From NCBI GenBank assembly GCA_022605955.1, contig JAKCOZ010000265.1:124001-188000 (forward strand): DNA of 64,000 nucleotides. The letters run 5' to 3'. Shown piece after piece: positions 33,938 through 47,762 of this stretch. Made by a program: the position numbers and the translations under genes. Numbering within the stretch: position 1 is the stretch's first letter; the number at the start of each line of letters is the position of its first letter. The notes under the pieces were generated by a model, which did not search any database, was not told the origin of the DNA, and saw only the letters and a list, made by a program, of their open reading frames with translations. The stretch is from Rallus limicola. Taxonomy: Eukaryota; Chordata; Aves; Gruiformes; Rallidae.

Positions 33938-36840
33938 CCTACGGTGCTTTTCTCGGCCCTAGCAGACTGCAGTTCAAAACATGCTAAACGTCCAGCAATA
34001 ACTCCCAAAGTAAAGAAGCTAGGCCTGAAAGGCATAGCTTGTCTGAAACCTCCTAACAGGACACACGAGCAGACCCTGTCACTTTGGCTCTCAGCCTTTT
34101 CCTTTGCCTGGAAAGAGGGAACATGCCTGGAACCTCCTACGGTGCTTTTCTCGGCCCTAGCAGACTGCAGTTCAAAACATGCTAAACGTCCAGCAATAAC
34201 TCCCAAAGTAAAGAAGCTAGGCCTGAAAGGCATAGCTTGTCTGAAACCTCCTAACAGGACACACGAGCAGACCCTGTCACTTTGGCTCTCAGCCTTTTCC
34301 TTTGCCTGGAAAGAGGGAACATGCCTGGAACCTCCTACGGTGCTTTTCTCGGCCCTAGCAGACTGCAGTTCAAAACATGCTAAACGTCCAGCAATAACTC
34401 CCAAAGTAAAGAAGCTAGGACTGAAAGGCATAGCTTGTCTGAAACCTCCTAACATGACACACGAGCAGCCCCTGTCACTTTGGTTCTCAGCCTTTTCCTT
34501 TGCCTGGAAAGAGGGAACATGCCTGGAACCTCCTACGGTGCTTTTCTCGGCCCTAGCAGACTGCAGTTCAAAACATGCTAAACGTCCAGCAATAACTCCC
34601 AAAGTAAAGAAGCTAGGCCTGAAAGGCATAGCTTGTCTGAAACCTCCTAACAGGACACACGAGCAGCCCCTGTCACTTTGGCTCTCAGCCTTTTCCTTTG
34701 CCTGGAAAGAGGGAACATGCCTGGAACCTCCTACGGTGCTTTTCTCGGCCCTAGCAGACTGCAGTTCAAAACATGCTAAACGTCCAGCAATAACTCCCAA
34801 AGTAAAGAAGCTAGGCCTGAAAGGCATAGCTTGTCTGAAACCTCCTAACAGGACACCCGAGCAGACCCTATCACTTTGGCTCTCAGCCTTTTCCTTTGCC
34901 TGGAAAGAGGGAACATGCCTGGAACCTCCTACGGTGCTTTTCTCGGCCCTAGCAGACTGCAGTTCAAAACATGCTAAACGTCCAGCAATAACTCCCAAAG
35001 TAAAGAAGCTAGGCCTGAAAGGCATAGCTTGTCTGAAACCTCCTAACAGGACACCCGAGCAGACCCTGTCACTTTGGCTCTCAGCCTTTTCCTTTGCCTG
35101 GAAAGAGGGAACATGCCTGGAACCTCCTACGGTGCTTTTCTCGGCCCTAGCAGACTGCAGCTCAAAACATGCTAAACGTATAGCAATAACTCCCAAAGTA
35201 AAGAAGCTAGGCCTGAAAGGCATAGCTTGTCTGAAACCTCCTAACAGGACACACGAGCAGACCCTGTCACTTTGGCTCTCAGCCTTTTCCTTTGCCTGGA
35301 AAGAGGGAACATGCCTGGAACCTCCTACGGTGCTTTTCTCGGCCCTAGCAGACTGCAGTTCAAAACATGCTAAACGTCCAGCAATATCTCCCAAAGTAAA
35401 GAAGCTAGGCCTGAAAGGCATAGCTTGTCTGAAACCTCCTAACAGGACACACGAGCAGACCCTGTCACTTTGGCTCTCAGCCTTTTCCTGTGCCTGGAAA
35501 GAGGGAACATGCCTGGAACCTCCTACGGTGCTTTTCTCGGCCCTAGCAGACTGCAGTTCAAAACATGCTAAACGTCCAGCAATAACTCCCAAAGTAAAGA
35601 AGCTAGGCCTGAAAGGCATAGCTTGTCTGAAAACTCCTAACAGGACACATGAGCAGCACCTGTCACTTTGGCTCTCAGCCTTTTCCTTTGCCTGGAAAGA
35701 GGGAACATGCCTGGAACCTCCTACGGTGCTTTTCTCGGCCCTAGCAGACTGCAGTTCAAAACATGCTAAACGTCCAGCAATAACTCCCAAAGTAAAGAAG
35801 CTAGGCATGAAAGGCCTAGCTTGTCTGAAACCTCCTAACAGGACACACGAGCAGACCCTGTCACTTTGGCTCTCAGCCTTTTCCTTTGCCTGGAAAGAGG
35901 GAACATGCCTGGAACCTCCTACGGTGCTTTTCTCGGCCCTAGCAGACTGCAGTTCAAAACATGCTAAACGTCCAGCAATAACTCCCAAAGTAAAGAAGAG
36001 AGGCCTGAAAGGCATAGCTTGTCTGAAACCTCCTAACAGGACACACGAGCAGCCCCTATCACTTTGGCTCTCAGCCTTTTCCTTTGCCTGGAAAGAGGGA
36101 ACATGCCTGGAACCTCCTACGGTGCTTTTCTCGGCCCTAGCAGACTGCAGTTCAAAACATGCTAAACGTCCAGCAATAACTCCCAAAGTAAAGAAGCGAG
36201 GCCTGAAAGGCATAGCTTGTCTGAAACCTCCTAACAGGACACACGAGCAGCCCCTGTCACTTTGGCTCTCAGCCTTTTCCTTTGCCTGGAAAGAGGGAAC
36301 ATGCCTGGAACCTCCTACGGTGCTTTTCTCGGCCCTAGCAGACTGCAGTTCAAAACATGCTAAACGTCCAGCAATAACTCCCAAAGTAAAGAAGCTAGGC
36401 CTGAAAGGCATAGCTTGTCTGAAACCTCCTAACAGGACACACGAGCAGACCCTGTCGCTTTGGCTCTCAGCCTTTTCCTTTGCCTGGAAAGAGGGAACAT
36501 GCCTGGAACCTCCTACGGTGCTTTTCTCGGCCCTAGCAGACTGCAGTTCAAAACATGCTAAACGTCCAGCAATAACTCCCAAAGTAAAGAAGCTAGGCCT
36601 GAAAGGCATAGCTTGTCTGAAACCTCCTAACAGGACACACGAGCAGACCCTGTCACTTTGGTTCTCAGCCTTTTCCTTTGCCTGGAAAGAGGGAACATGC
36701 CTGGAACCTCCTACGGTGCTTTTCTCGGCCCTAGCAGACTGCAGTTCAAAACATGCTAAACGTCCAGCAATAACTGCCAAAGTAAAGAAGCTAGGCATGA
36801 AAGGCATAGCTTGTCCTGTTAGGAGGTTTCAGACAAGCTA
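33032..36840. repeat. Block of 19 monomers plus insert (3,809 bp)
   Basis: The first 0.8-0.9 kb belongs to the 2,819-bp unit. Later markers are TAGGACTG (34417), CGTATAGC (35177), the rightmost AATATCTCCC (35387), GAAAACTCC (35630), GCATGAAAGGCCTAGC (35806), GAAGAGAGG (35995), GAAGCGAGG (36193), and AACTGCCAAAG (36773). Confidence 0.85.
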
Positions 36841-36882
36841 GGCCTGAAAGGCATAGCTTGTCTGAAACCTCCTAACAGGACA
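36812..36882. repeat. Palindromic insert 14
   Basis: Perfect arms and standard centre. Confidence 0.95.
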
Positions 36883-39800
36883 CACGAGCAGACCCTGTCA
36901 CTTTGGCTCTCAGCCTTTTCCTTTGCCTGGAAAGAGGGAACATGCCTGGAACCTCCTACGGTGCTTTTCTCGGCCCTAGCAGACTGCAATTCAAAACATG
37001 CTAAACGTCCAGCAATAACTCCCAAAGTAAAGAAGCTAGGCCTGAAAGGCATAGCTTGTCTGAAACCTCCTAACATGACACACGAGCAGCCCCTGTCACT
37101 TTGGTTCTCAGCCTTTTCCTTTGCCTGGAAAGAGGGAACATGCCTGGAACCTCCTATGGTGCTTTTCTCGGCCCTAGCAGACTGCAGTTCAAAACATGCT
37201 AAACGTCCAGCAATAACTCCCAAAGTAAAGAAGCTAGGCCTGAAAGGCATAGCTTGTCTGAAACCTCCTAACAGGACACACGAGCAGCCCCTGTCACTTT
37301 GGCTCTCAGCCTTTTCCTTTGCCTGGAAAGAGGGAACATGCCTGGAACCTCCTACGGTGCTTTTCTCGGCCCTAGCAGACTGCAGTTCAAAACATGCTAA
37401 ACGTCCAGCAATAACTCCCAAAGTAAAGAAGCTAGGCCTGAAAGGCATAGCTTGTCTGAAACCTCCTAACAGGACACCCGAGCAGACCCTATCACTTTGG
37501 CTCTCAGCCTTTTCCTTTGCCTGGAAAGAGGGAACATGCCTGGAACCTCCTACGGTGCTTTTCTCGGCCCTAGCAGACTGCAGTTCAAAACATGCTAAAC
37601 GTCCAGCAATAACTCCCAAAGTAAAGAAGCTAGGCCTGAAAGGCATAGCTTGTCTGAAACCTCCAAACAGGACACATGAGCAGCACCTGTCACTTTGGCT
37701 CTCAGCATTTTCCTTTGCCTGGAAAGAGGGAACATGCCTGGAACCTCCTACGGTGCTTTTCTCGGCCCTAGCAGACTGCAGTTCAAAACATGCTAAACGT
37801 CCAGCAATAACTCCCAAAGTAAAGAAGCTAGGCCTGAAAGGCATAGCTTGTCTGAAACCTCCTAACAGGACACACGAGCAGACCCTGTCACTTTGGCTCT
37901 CAGCCTTTTCCTTTGCCTGGAAAGAGGGAACATGCCTGGAACCTCCTACGGTGCTTTTCTCGGCCCTAGCAGACTGCAGTTCAAAACATGCTAAACGTCC
38001 AGCAATAACTCCCAAAGTAAAGAAGCTAGGCCTGAAAGGCATAGCTTGTCTGAAACCTCCTAACAGGACACACGAGCAGCCCCTGTCACTTTGGCTCTCA
38101 GCCTTTTCCTTTGCCTGGAAAGAGGGAACATGCCTGGAACCTCCTACGGTGCTTTTCTCGGCCCTAGCAGACTGCAGTTCAAAACATGCTAAACGTCCAG
38201 CAATAACTCCCAAAGTAAAGAAGCTAGGCCTGAAAGGCATAGCTTGTCTGAAACCTCCTAACAGGACACCCGAGCAGACCCTATCACTTTGGCTCTCAGC
38301 CTTTTCCTTTGCCTGGAAAGAGGTAACATGCCTGGAACCTCCTACGGTGCTTTTCTCGGCCCTAGCAGACTGCAGTTCAAAACATGCTAAACGTCCAGCA
38401 ATAACTCCCAAAGTAAAGAAGCTAGGCCTGAAAGGCATAGCTTGTCTGAAACCTCCTAACAGGACACACGAGCAGACCCTGTCACTTTGGCTCTCAGCCT
38501 TTTCCTTTGCCTGGAAAGAGGGAACATGCCTGGAACCTCCTACGGTGCTTTTCTCGGCCCTAGCAGACTGCAGTTCAAAACATGCTAAACGTCCAGCAAT
38601 AACTCCCAAAGTAAAGAAGCTAGGCCTGAAAGGCATAGCTTGTCTGAAACCTCCTAACAGGACACATGAGCAGCACCTGTCACTTTGGCTCTCAGCCTTT
38701 TCCTTTGCCTGGAAAGAGGGAACATGCCTGGAACCTCCTACGGTGCTTTTCTCGGCCCTAGCAGACTGCAGTTCAAAACATGCTAAACGTCCAGCAATAA
38801 CTCCCAAAGTAAAGAAGCTAGGCCTGAAAGGCATAGCTTGTCTGAAACCTCCTAACAGGACACACGAGCAGCCCCTGTCACTTTGGCTCTCAGCCTTTTC
38901 CTTTGCCTGGAAAGAGGGAACATGCCTGGAACCTCCTACGGTGCTTTTCTCGGCCCTAGCAGACTGCAGCTCAAAACATGCTAAACGTATAGCAATAACT
39001 CCCAAAGTAAAGAAGCTAGGCCTGAAAGGCATAGCTTGTCTGAAACCTCCTAACAGGACACACGAGCAGACCCTGTCACTTTGGCTCTCAGCCTTTTCCT
39101 TTGCCTGGAAAGAGGGAACATGCCTGGAACCTCCTACGGTGCTTTTCTCGGCCCTAGCAGACTGCAGTTCAAAACATGCTAAACGTCCAGCAATAACTCC
39201 CAAAGTAAAGAAGCTAGGCCTGAAAGGCATAGCTTGTCTGAAACCTCCTAACAGGACACACGAGCAGCCCCTGTCACTTTGGCTCTCAGCCTTTTCCTTT
39301 GCCTGGAAAGAGGGAACATGCCTGGAACCTCCTACGGTGCTTTTCTCAGCCCTAGCAGACTGCAGTTCAAAACATGCTAAACGTCCAGCAATAACTCCCA
39401 AAGTAAAGAAGCTAGGCCTGAAAGGCATAGCTTGTCTGAAACCTCCTAACAGGACACACGAGCAGACCCTGTCACTTTGGCTCTCAGCCTTTTCTTTTGC
39501 CTGGAAAGAGGGAACATGCCTGGAACCTCCTACGGTGCTTTTCTCGGCCCTAGCAGACTGCAGTTCAAAACATGCTAAACGTCCAGCAATAACTCCCAAA
39601 GTAAAGAAGCTAGGCCTGAAAGGCATAGCTTGTCTGAAACCTCCTAACAGGACACACAAGCAGACCCTGTCACTTTGGCTCTCAGTCTTTTCCTTTGCCT
39701 GGAAAGAGGGAACATGCCTGGAACCTCCTACGGTGCTTTTCTCGGCCCTAGCAGACTGCAATTCAAAACATGCTAAACGTCCAGCAATAACTCCCAAAGT

Positions 39801-40648
39801 AAAGAAGCTAGGCCTGAAAGGCATAGCTTGTCTGAAACCTCCTAACAGGACACACGAGCAAACCCTTTCACTTTGGCTCTCAGCTTTTTCCTTTGCTTGG
39901 AAAGAGGGAACATGCCTGGAACCTCCTACGGTGCTTTTCTCGGCCCTAGCAGACTGCAGCTCAAAACATGCTAAACGTCCAGCAATAACTCCCAAAGTAA
40001 AGAAGCTAGGCCTGAAAGGCATAGCTTGTCTGAAACCTCCTAACAGGACACACGAGCAGACCCTGTCACTTTGGCTCTCAGCTTTTTCCTTTGCTTGGAA
40101 AGAGGGAACATGCCTGGAACCTCCTACGGTGCTTTTCTCGGCCCTAGCAGACTGCAGTTCAAAACATGCTAAACGTCCAGCAATAACTCCCAAAGTAAAG
40201 AAGCTAGGCCTGAAAGGCATAGCTTGTCTGAAACCTCCTAACAGGACACCCGAGCAGACCCTGTCACTTTGGCTCTCAGCCTTTTCCTTTGCCTGGAAAG
40301 AGGGAACATGCCTGGAACCTCCTACGGTGCTTTTCTCGGCCCTAGCAGACTGCAGTTCAAAACATGCTAAACGTCCAGCAATAACTCCCAAAGTAAAGAA
40401 GCTAGGCCTGAAAGGCATAGCTTGTGTGAAAACTCCTAACAGGACACAAGAGCAGACCCTGTCACTTTGGCTCTCAGCCTTTTCTTTTGCCTGGAAAAGG
40501 GAACATGCCTGGAACCTCCTACGGTGCTTTTCTCGGCCCTAGCAGACTGCAGTTCAAAACATGCTAAACGTCCAGCAATAACTCCCAAAGTAAAGAAGCT
40601 AGGCATGAAAGGCATAGCTTGTCCTGTTAGGAGGTTTCAGACAAGCTA
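36841..40648. repeat. Block of 19 monomers plus insert (3,808 bp, one base short)
   Basis: It contains the rightmost CGTATAGC monomer of the window (38987). Other markers are CTATGGTG (37155), CTCCAAACAG (37663), CAGCATTTTCC (37703), GAGGTAACA (38321), TTCTCAGCCC (39346), CAGTCTTTTCC (39684), and GTGTGAAAACTCC (40424). One base is missing near 40496. This block is the transition between the left and right monomer populations. Confidence 0.85.
40490..40503. other. Single-base deletion in a monomer
   Basis: CTGGAAAAGGGAAC replaces CTGGAAAGAGGGAAC. It lies in the purine tract, like the event near 23724. Confidence 0.8.
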
Positions 40649-40690
40649 GGCCTGAAAGGCATAGCTTGTCTGAAACCTCCTAACAGGACA
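40620..40690. repeat. Palindromic insert 15
   Basis: Perfect arms and standard centre. Confidence 0.95.
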
Positions 40691-42873
40691 CACGAGCAGA
40701 CCCTGTCACTTTGGCTCTCAGCCTTTTCCTTTGCCTGGAAAGAGGGAACATGCCTGGAACCTCCTACGGTGCTTTTCTCGGCCCTAGCAGACTGCAGTTC
40801 AAAACATACTAAACGTCCAGCAATAACTCCCAAAGTAAAGAAGCTAGGCCTGAAAGGCATAGCTTGTCTGAAACCTCCTAACAGGACACACGAGCAGACC
40901 CTGTCACTTTGGCTCTCAGCCTTTTCCTTTGCCTGGAAAGAGGGAACATGCCTGGAACCTCCTACGGTGCTTTTCTCGGCCCTAGCAGACTGCAATTCAA
41001 AACATGCTAAACGTCCAGCAATAACTCCCAAAGTAAAGAAGCTAGGCCTGAAAGGCATAGCTTGTCTGAAACCTCCTAACATGGCACACGAGCAGCCCCT
41101 GTCACTTTGGTTCTCAGCCTTTTCCTTTGCCTGGAAAGAGGGAACATGCCTGGAACCTCCTACGGTGCTTTTCTCGGCCCTAGCAGACTGCAGTTCAAAA
41201 CATGCTAAACGTCCAGCAATAACTCCCAAAGTAAAGAAGCTAGGCCTGAAAGGCATAGCTTGTCTGAAACCTCCTAACAGGACACACGAGCAGCCCCTGT
41301 CACTTTGGCTCTCAGCCTTTTCCTTTGCCTGGAAAGAGGGAACATGCCTGGAACCTCCTACGGTGCTTTTCTCGGCCCTAGCAGACTGCAGTTCAAAACA
41401 TGCTAAACGTCCAGCAATAACTCCCAAAGTAAAGAAGCTAGGCCTGAAAGGCATAGCTTGTCTGAAACCTCCTAACATGACACACGAGCAGCCCCTGTCA
41501 CTTTGGCTCTCAGCCTTTTCCTTTGCCTGGAAAGAGGGAACATGCCTGGAACCTCCTACGGTGCTTTTCTCGGCCCTAGCAGACTGCAGTTCAAAACATG
41601 CTAAACGTCCAGCAATAACTCCCAAAGTAAAGAAGCTAGGCCTGAAAGGCATAGCTTGTCTGAAACCTCCTAACAGGACACATGAGCAACACCTGTCACT
41701 TTGGCTCTCAGCTTTTTCCTTTGCTTGGAAAGAGGGAACATGCCTGGAACCTCCTACGGTGCTTTTCTCGGCCCTAGCAGACTGCAGCTCAAAACATGCT
41801 AAACGTCCAGCAATAACTCCCAAAGTAAAGAAGCTAGGCCTGAAAGGCATAGCTTGTCTGAAACCTCCTAACAGGACACACGAGCAGACCCTGTCACTTT
41901 GGCTCTCAGCCTTTTCCTTTGCCTGGAAAGAGGGAACATGCCTGGAACCTCCTACGGTGCTTTTCTCGGCCCTAGCAGACTGCAATTCAAAACATGCTAA
42001 ACGTCCAGCAATAACTCCCAAAGTAAAGAAGCTAGGCCTGAAAGGCATAGCTTGTCTGAAACCTCCTAACATGGCACACGAGCAGCCCCTGTCACTTTGG
42101 TTCTCAGCCTTTTCCTTTGCCTGGAAAGAGGGAACATGCCTGGAACCTCCTACGGTGCTTTTCTCGGCCCTAGCAGACTGCAGTTCAAAACATGCTAAAC
42201 GTCCAGCAATAACTCCCAAAGTAAAGAAGCTAGGCCTGAAAGGCATAGCTTGTCTGAAACCTCCTAACAGGACACATGAGCAACACCTGTCACTTTGGCT
42301 CTCAGCTTTTTCCTTTGCTTGGAAAGAGGGAACATGCCTGGAACCTCCTACGGTGCTTTTCTCGGCCCTAGCAGACTGCAGCTCAAAACATGCTAAACGT
42401 CCAGCAATAACTCCCAAAGTAAAGAAGCTAGGCCTGAAAGGCATAGCTTGTCTGAAACCTCCTAACAGGACACACGAGCAGACCCTGTCACTTTGGCTCT
42501 CAGCCTTTTCCTTTGCCTGGAAAGAGGGAACATGCCTGGAACCTCCTACGGTGCTTTTCTCGGCCCTAGCAGACTGCAGTTCAAAACATACTAAACGTCC
42601 AGCAATAACTCCCAAAGTAAAGAAGCTAGGCCTGAAAGGCATAGCTTGTCTGAAACCTCCTAACAGGACACACGAGCAGACCCTGTCACTTTGGCTCTCA
42701 GCCTTTTCCTTTGCCTGGAAAGAGGGAACATGCCTGGAACCTCCTACGGTGCTTTTCTCGGCCCTAGCAGACTGCAGTTCCAAACATGCTAAACGTCCAG
42801 CAATAACTCCCAAAGTAAAGAAGCTAGGCATGAAAGGCATAGCTTGTCCTCTTAGGAGGTTTCAGACAAGCTA
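40649..42873. repeat. Block of 11 monomers plus insert (2,225 bp)
   Basis: ACATACTAAAC occurs at 40805 and 42587, exactly nine monomers apart. The pair CTGCAATTC and ACATGGCAC occurs near 40992/41079 and 41982/42069, five monomers apart. GAGCAACACC with GCTTTTTCC occurs near 41684 and 42280. The block is therefore built from overlapping internal duplications. Confidence 0.85.
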
Positions 42874-42915
42874 GGCCTGAAAGGCATAGCTTGTCTGAAA
42901 CCTCCTAACAGGACA
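42845..42915. repeat. Palindromic insert 16 (one arm mismatch)
   Basis: The left arm reads TCCTCTTAGG instead of TCCTGTTAGG, a private change. The centre is standard. Confidence 0.93.
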
Positions 42916-45900
42916 CACGAGCAGACCCTGTCACTTTGGCTCTCAGCCTTTTCCTTTGCCTGGAAAGAGGGAACATGCCTGGAACCTCCTACGGTGCTTT
43001 TCTCGGCCCTAGCAGACTGCAATTCAAAACATGCTAAACGTCCAGCAATAACTCCCAAAGTAAAGAAGCTAGGCCTGAAAGGCATAGCTTGTCTGAAACC
43101 TCCTAATATGGCACACGAGCAGCCCCTGTCACTTTGGTTCTCAGCCTTTTCCTTTGCCTGGAAAGAGGGAACATGCCTGGAACCTCCTACGGTGCTTTTC
43201 TCGGCCCTAGCAGACTGCAGTTCAAAACATGCTAAACGTCCAGCAATAACTCCCAAAGTAAAGAAGCTAGGCCTGAAAGGCATAGCTTGTCTGAAACCTC
43301 CTAACAGGACACACGAGCAGCCCCTGTCACTTTGGCTCTCAGCCTTTTCCTTTGCCTGGAAAGAGGGAACATGCCTGGAACCTCCTACGGTGCTTTTCTC
43401 GGCCCTAGCAGACTGCAGTTCAAAACATGCTAAACGTCCAGCAACAACTCCCAAAGTAAAGAAGCTAGGCCTGAAAGGCATAGCTTGTCTGAAACCTCCT
43501 AACAGGACACATGAGCAGCCCCTGTCACTTTGGCTCTCAGCTTTTTCCTTTGCCTGGAAAGAGGGAACATGCCTGGAACCTCCTACGGTGCTTTTCTCGG
43601 CCCTAGCAGACTGCAGTTCAAAACATGCTAAACGTCCAGCAATAACTCCCAAAGTAAAGAAGCTAGGCCTGAAAGGCATAGCTTGTCTGAAACCTCCTAA
43701 CAGGACATACGAGCAGACCCTGTCACTTTGGCTCTCAGCCTTTTCCTTTGCCTGGAAAGAGGGAACATGCCTGGAACCTCCTACGGTGCTTTTCTCGGCC
43801 CTAGCAGACTGCAGTTCAAAACATGCTAAACGTCCAGCAATAACTCCCAAAGTAAAGAAGCTAGGCCTGAAAGGCATAGCTTGTCTGAAACCTCCTAACA
43901 GGACACACGAGCAGCCCCTGTCACTTTGGCTCTCAGCCTTTTCCTTTGCCTGGAAAGAGGGAACATGCCTGGAACCTCCTACGGTGCTTTTCTCGGGCCT
44001 AGCAGACTGCAGTTCAAAACATGCTAAATGTCCAGCAATAACTCCCAAAGTAAAGAAGCTAGGCCTGAAAGGCATAGCTTGTCTGAAACCTCCTAACAGG
44101 ACACCCGAGCAGACCCTGTCACTTTGGCTCTCAGCCTTTTCCTTTGCCTGGAAAGAGGGAACATGCCTGGAACCTCCTACGGTGCTTTTCTCGGCCCTAG
44201 CAGACTGCAGTTCAAAACATGCTAAACGTCCAGCAATAACTCCCAAAGTAAAGAAGCTAGGCCTGAAAGGCATAGCTTGTCTGAAACCTCCTAACAGGAC
44301 ACACGAGCAGACCCTGTCACTTTGGCTCTCAGCCTTTTCCTTTGCCTGGAAAGAGGGAACATGCCTGGAACCTCCTACGGTGCTTTTCTCGGCCCTAGCA
44401 GACTGCAGTTCAAAACATGCTAAACGTCCAGCAATAACTCCCAAAGTAAAGAAGCTAGGCCTGAAAGGCATAGCTTGTCTGAAACCTCCTAACAGGACAC
44501 ACGAGCAGACCCTGTCACTTTGGCTCTCAGCCTTTTCCTTTGCCTGGAAAGAGGGAACATGCCTGGAACCTCCTACGGTGCTTTTTTTGGCCCTAGCAGA
44601 CTGCAGTTCAAAACATGCTAAACGTCCAGCAATAACTCCCAAAATAAAGAAGCTAGGCCTGAAAGGCATAGCTTGTCTGAAACCTCCTAACAGGACACAC
44701 GAGCAGACCCTGTCACTTTGGCTCTCAGCCTTTTCCTTTGCCTGGAAAGAGGGAACATGCCTGGAACCTCCTAGGGTGCTTTTCTCGGCCCTAGCAGACT
44801 GCAGTTCAAAACATGCTAAACGTCCAGCAATAACTCCCAAAGTAAAGAAGCTAGGCCTGAAAGGCATAGCTTGTCTGAAACCTCCTAACAGGACACACGA
44901 GCAGCCCCTGTCATCTTGGCTCTCAGCCTTTTCCTTTGCCTGGAAAGAGGGAACATGCCTGGAACCTCCTACGGTGCTTTTCTCGGCCCTAGCAGACTGC
45001 AGTTCAAAACATGCTAAACGTCCAGCAATAACTCCCAAAGTAAAGAAGCTAGGCCTGAAAGGCATAGCTTGTCTGAAACCTCCTAACAGGACACACGAGC
45101 AGACCCTGTCACTTTGGCTCTCAGCCTTTTCCTTTGCCTGGAAAGAGGGAACATGCCTGGAACCTCCTACGGTGCTTTTCTCGGCCCTAGCAGACTGCAG
45201 TTCAAAACATGCTAAACGTCCAGCAATAACTCCCAAAGTAAAGAAGCTAGGCCTGAAAGGCATAGCTTGTCTGAAACCTCCTAACAGGACACATGAGCAG
45301 CACCTGTCACTTTGGCTCTCAGCCTTTTCCTTTGCCTGGAAAGAGGGAACATGCCTGGAACCTCCTACGGTGCTTTTCTCGGCCCTAGCAGACTGCAGTT
45401 CAAAACATGCTAAACGTCCAGCAATAACTCCCAAAGTAAAGAAGCTAGGCCTGAAAGGCATAGCTTGTCTGAAACCTCCTAACAGGACACACGAGCAGAC
45501 CCTGTCACTTTGGCTCTCAGCCTTTTCCTTTGCCTGGAAAGAGGGAACATGTTTGGAACCTCCTACGGTGCTTTTCTCGGCCCTAGCAGACTGCAGTTCA
45601 AAACATGCTAAACGTCCAGCAATAACTCCCAAAGTAAAGAAGCTAGGCCTGAAAGGCATAGCTTGTCTGAAACCTCCTAACAGGACACACGAGCAGACCC
45701 TGTCACTTTGGCTCTCAGCCTTTTCCTTTGCCTGGAAAGAGGGAACATGCCTGGAACCTCCTACGGTGCTTTTCTCGGCCCTAGCAGACTGCAGTTCAAA
45801 ACATGCTAAACGTCCAGCAATAACTCCCAAAGTAAAGAAGCTAGGCCTGAAAGGCATAGCTTGTCTGAAACCTCCTAACAGGACACACGAGCAGACCCTA

Positions 45901-47762
45901 TCACTTTGGCTCTCAGCCTTTTCCTTTGCCTGGAAAGAGGGAACATGCCTGGAACCTCCTACGGTGCTTTTCTCGGCCCTAGCAGACTGCAGTTCAAAAC
46001 ATGCTAAACGTCCAGCAATAACTCCCAAAGTAAAGAAGCTAGGCCTGAAAGGCATAGCTTGTCTGAAACCTCCTAACAGGACACACGAGCAGACCCTGTC
46101 ACTTTGGCTCTCAGCCTTTTCCTTTGCCTGGAAAGAGGGAACATGCCTGGAACCTCCTACGGTGCTTTTCTCGGCCCTAGCAGACTGCAGTTCAAAACAT
46201 GCTAAACGTCCAGCAATAACTCCCAAAGTAAAGAAGCTAGGCCTGAAAGGCATAGCTTGTCTGAAACCTCCTAACAGGACACACGAGCAGCCCCTGTCAC
46301 TTTGGCTCTCAGCCTTTTCCTTTGCCTGGAAAGAGGGAACATGCCTGGAACCTCCTACGGTGCTTTTCTCGGCCCTAGCAGACTTCAGTTCAAAACATGC
46401 TAAACGTCCAGCAATAACTCCCAAAGTAAAGAAGCTAGGCCTGAAAGGCATAGCTTGTCTGAAACCTCCTAACATGACACACGAGCAGACCCTGTCACTT
46501 TGGTTCGCAGCCTTTTCCTTTGCCTGGAAAGAGGGAACATGCCTGGAACCTCCTACGGTGCTTTTCTCGGCCCTAGCAGACTGCAGTTCAAAACATGCTA
46601 AACGTCCAGCAATAACTCCCAAAGTAAAGAAGCTAGGCCTGAAAGGCATAGCTTGTCTGAAACCTCCTAACAGGACACACGAGCAGCCCCTGTCACTTTG
46701 GCTCTCAGCCTTTTCCTTTGCCTGGAAAGAGGGAACATGCCTGGAACCTCCTACGGTGCTTTTCTCGGCCCTAGCAGACTGCAGTTCAAAACATGCTAAA
46801 CGTCCAGCAATAACTCCCAAAGTAAAGAAGCTAGGCCTGAAAGGCATAGCTTGTCTGAAACCTCCTAACATGACACACGAGCAGCCCCTGTCACTTTGGT
46901 TCTCAGCCTTTTCCTTTGCCTGGAAAGAGGGAACATGCCTGGAACCTCCTACGGTGCTTTTCTCAGCCCTAGCAGACTGCAGTTCAAAACATGCTAAACG
47001 TCCAGCAATAACTCCCAAAGTAAAGAAGCTAGGCCTGAAAGGCATAGCTTGTCTGAAACCTCCTAACAGGACACACGAGCAGACCCTGTCACTTTGGCTC
47101 TCAGCCTTTTCCTTTGCCTGGAAAGAGGGAACATGCCTGGAACCTCCTACGGTGCTTTTCTCGGCCCTAGCAGACTGCAGTTCAAAACATGCTAAACGTC
47201 CAGCAATAACTCCCAAAGTAAAGAAGCTAGGCCTGAAAGGCATAGCTTGTCTGAAACCTCCTAACAGGACACACAAGCAGACCCTGTCACTTTGGCTCTC
47301 AGCTTTTTCCTTTGCCTGGAAAGAGGGAACATGCCTGGAACCTCCTACGGTGCTTTTCTCGGCCCTAGCAGACTGCAATTCAAAACATGCTAAACGTCCA
47401 GCAATAACTCCCAAAGTAAAGAAGCTAGGCCTGAAAGGCATAGCTTGTCTGAAACCTCCTAACAGGACACACGAGCAAACCCTTTCACTTTGGCTCTCAG
47501 CTTTTTCCTTTGCTTGGAAAGAGGGAACATGCCTGGAACCTCCTACGGTGCTTTTCTCGGCCCTAGCAGACTGCAGCTCAAAACATGCTAAACGTCCAGC
47601 AATAACTCCCAAAGTAAAGAAGCTAGGCCTGAAAGGCATAGCTTGTCTGAAACCTCCTAACAGGACACCCGAGCAGACCCTGTCACTTTGGCTCTCAGCT
47701 TTTTCCTTTGCTTGGAAAGAGGGAACATGCCTGGAACCTCCTACGGAGCTTTTCTCGGCCCT

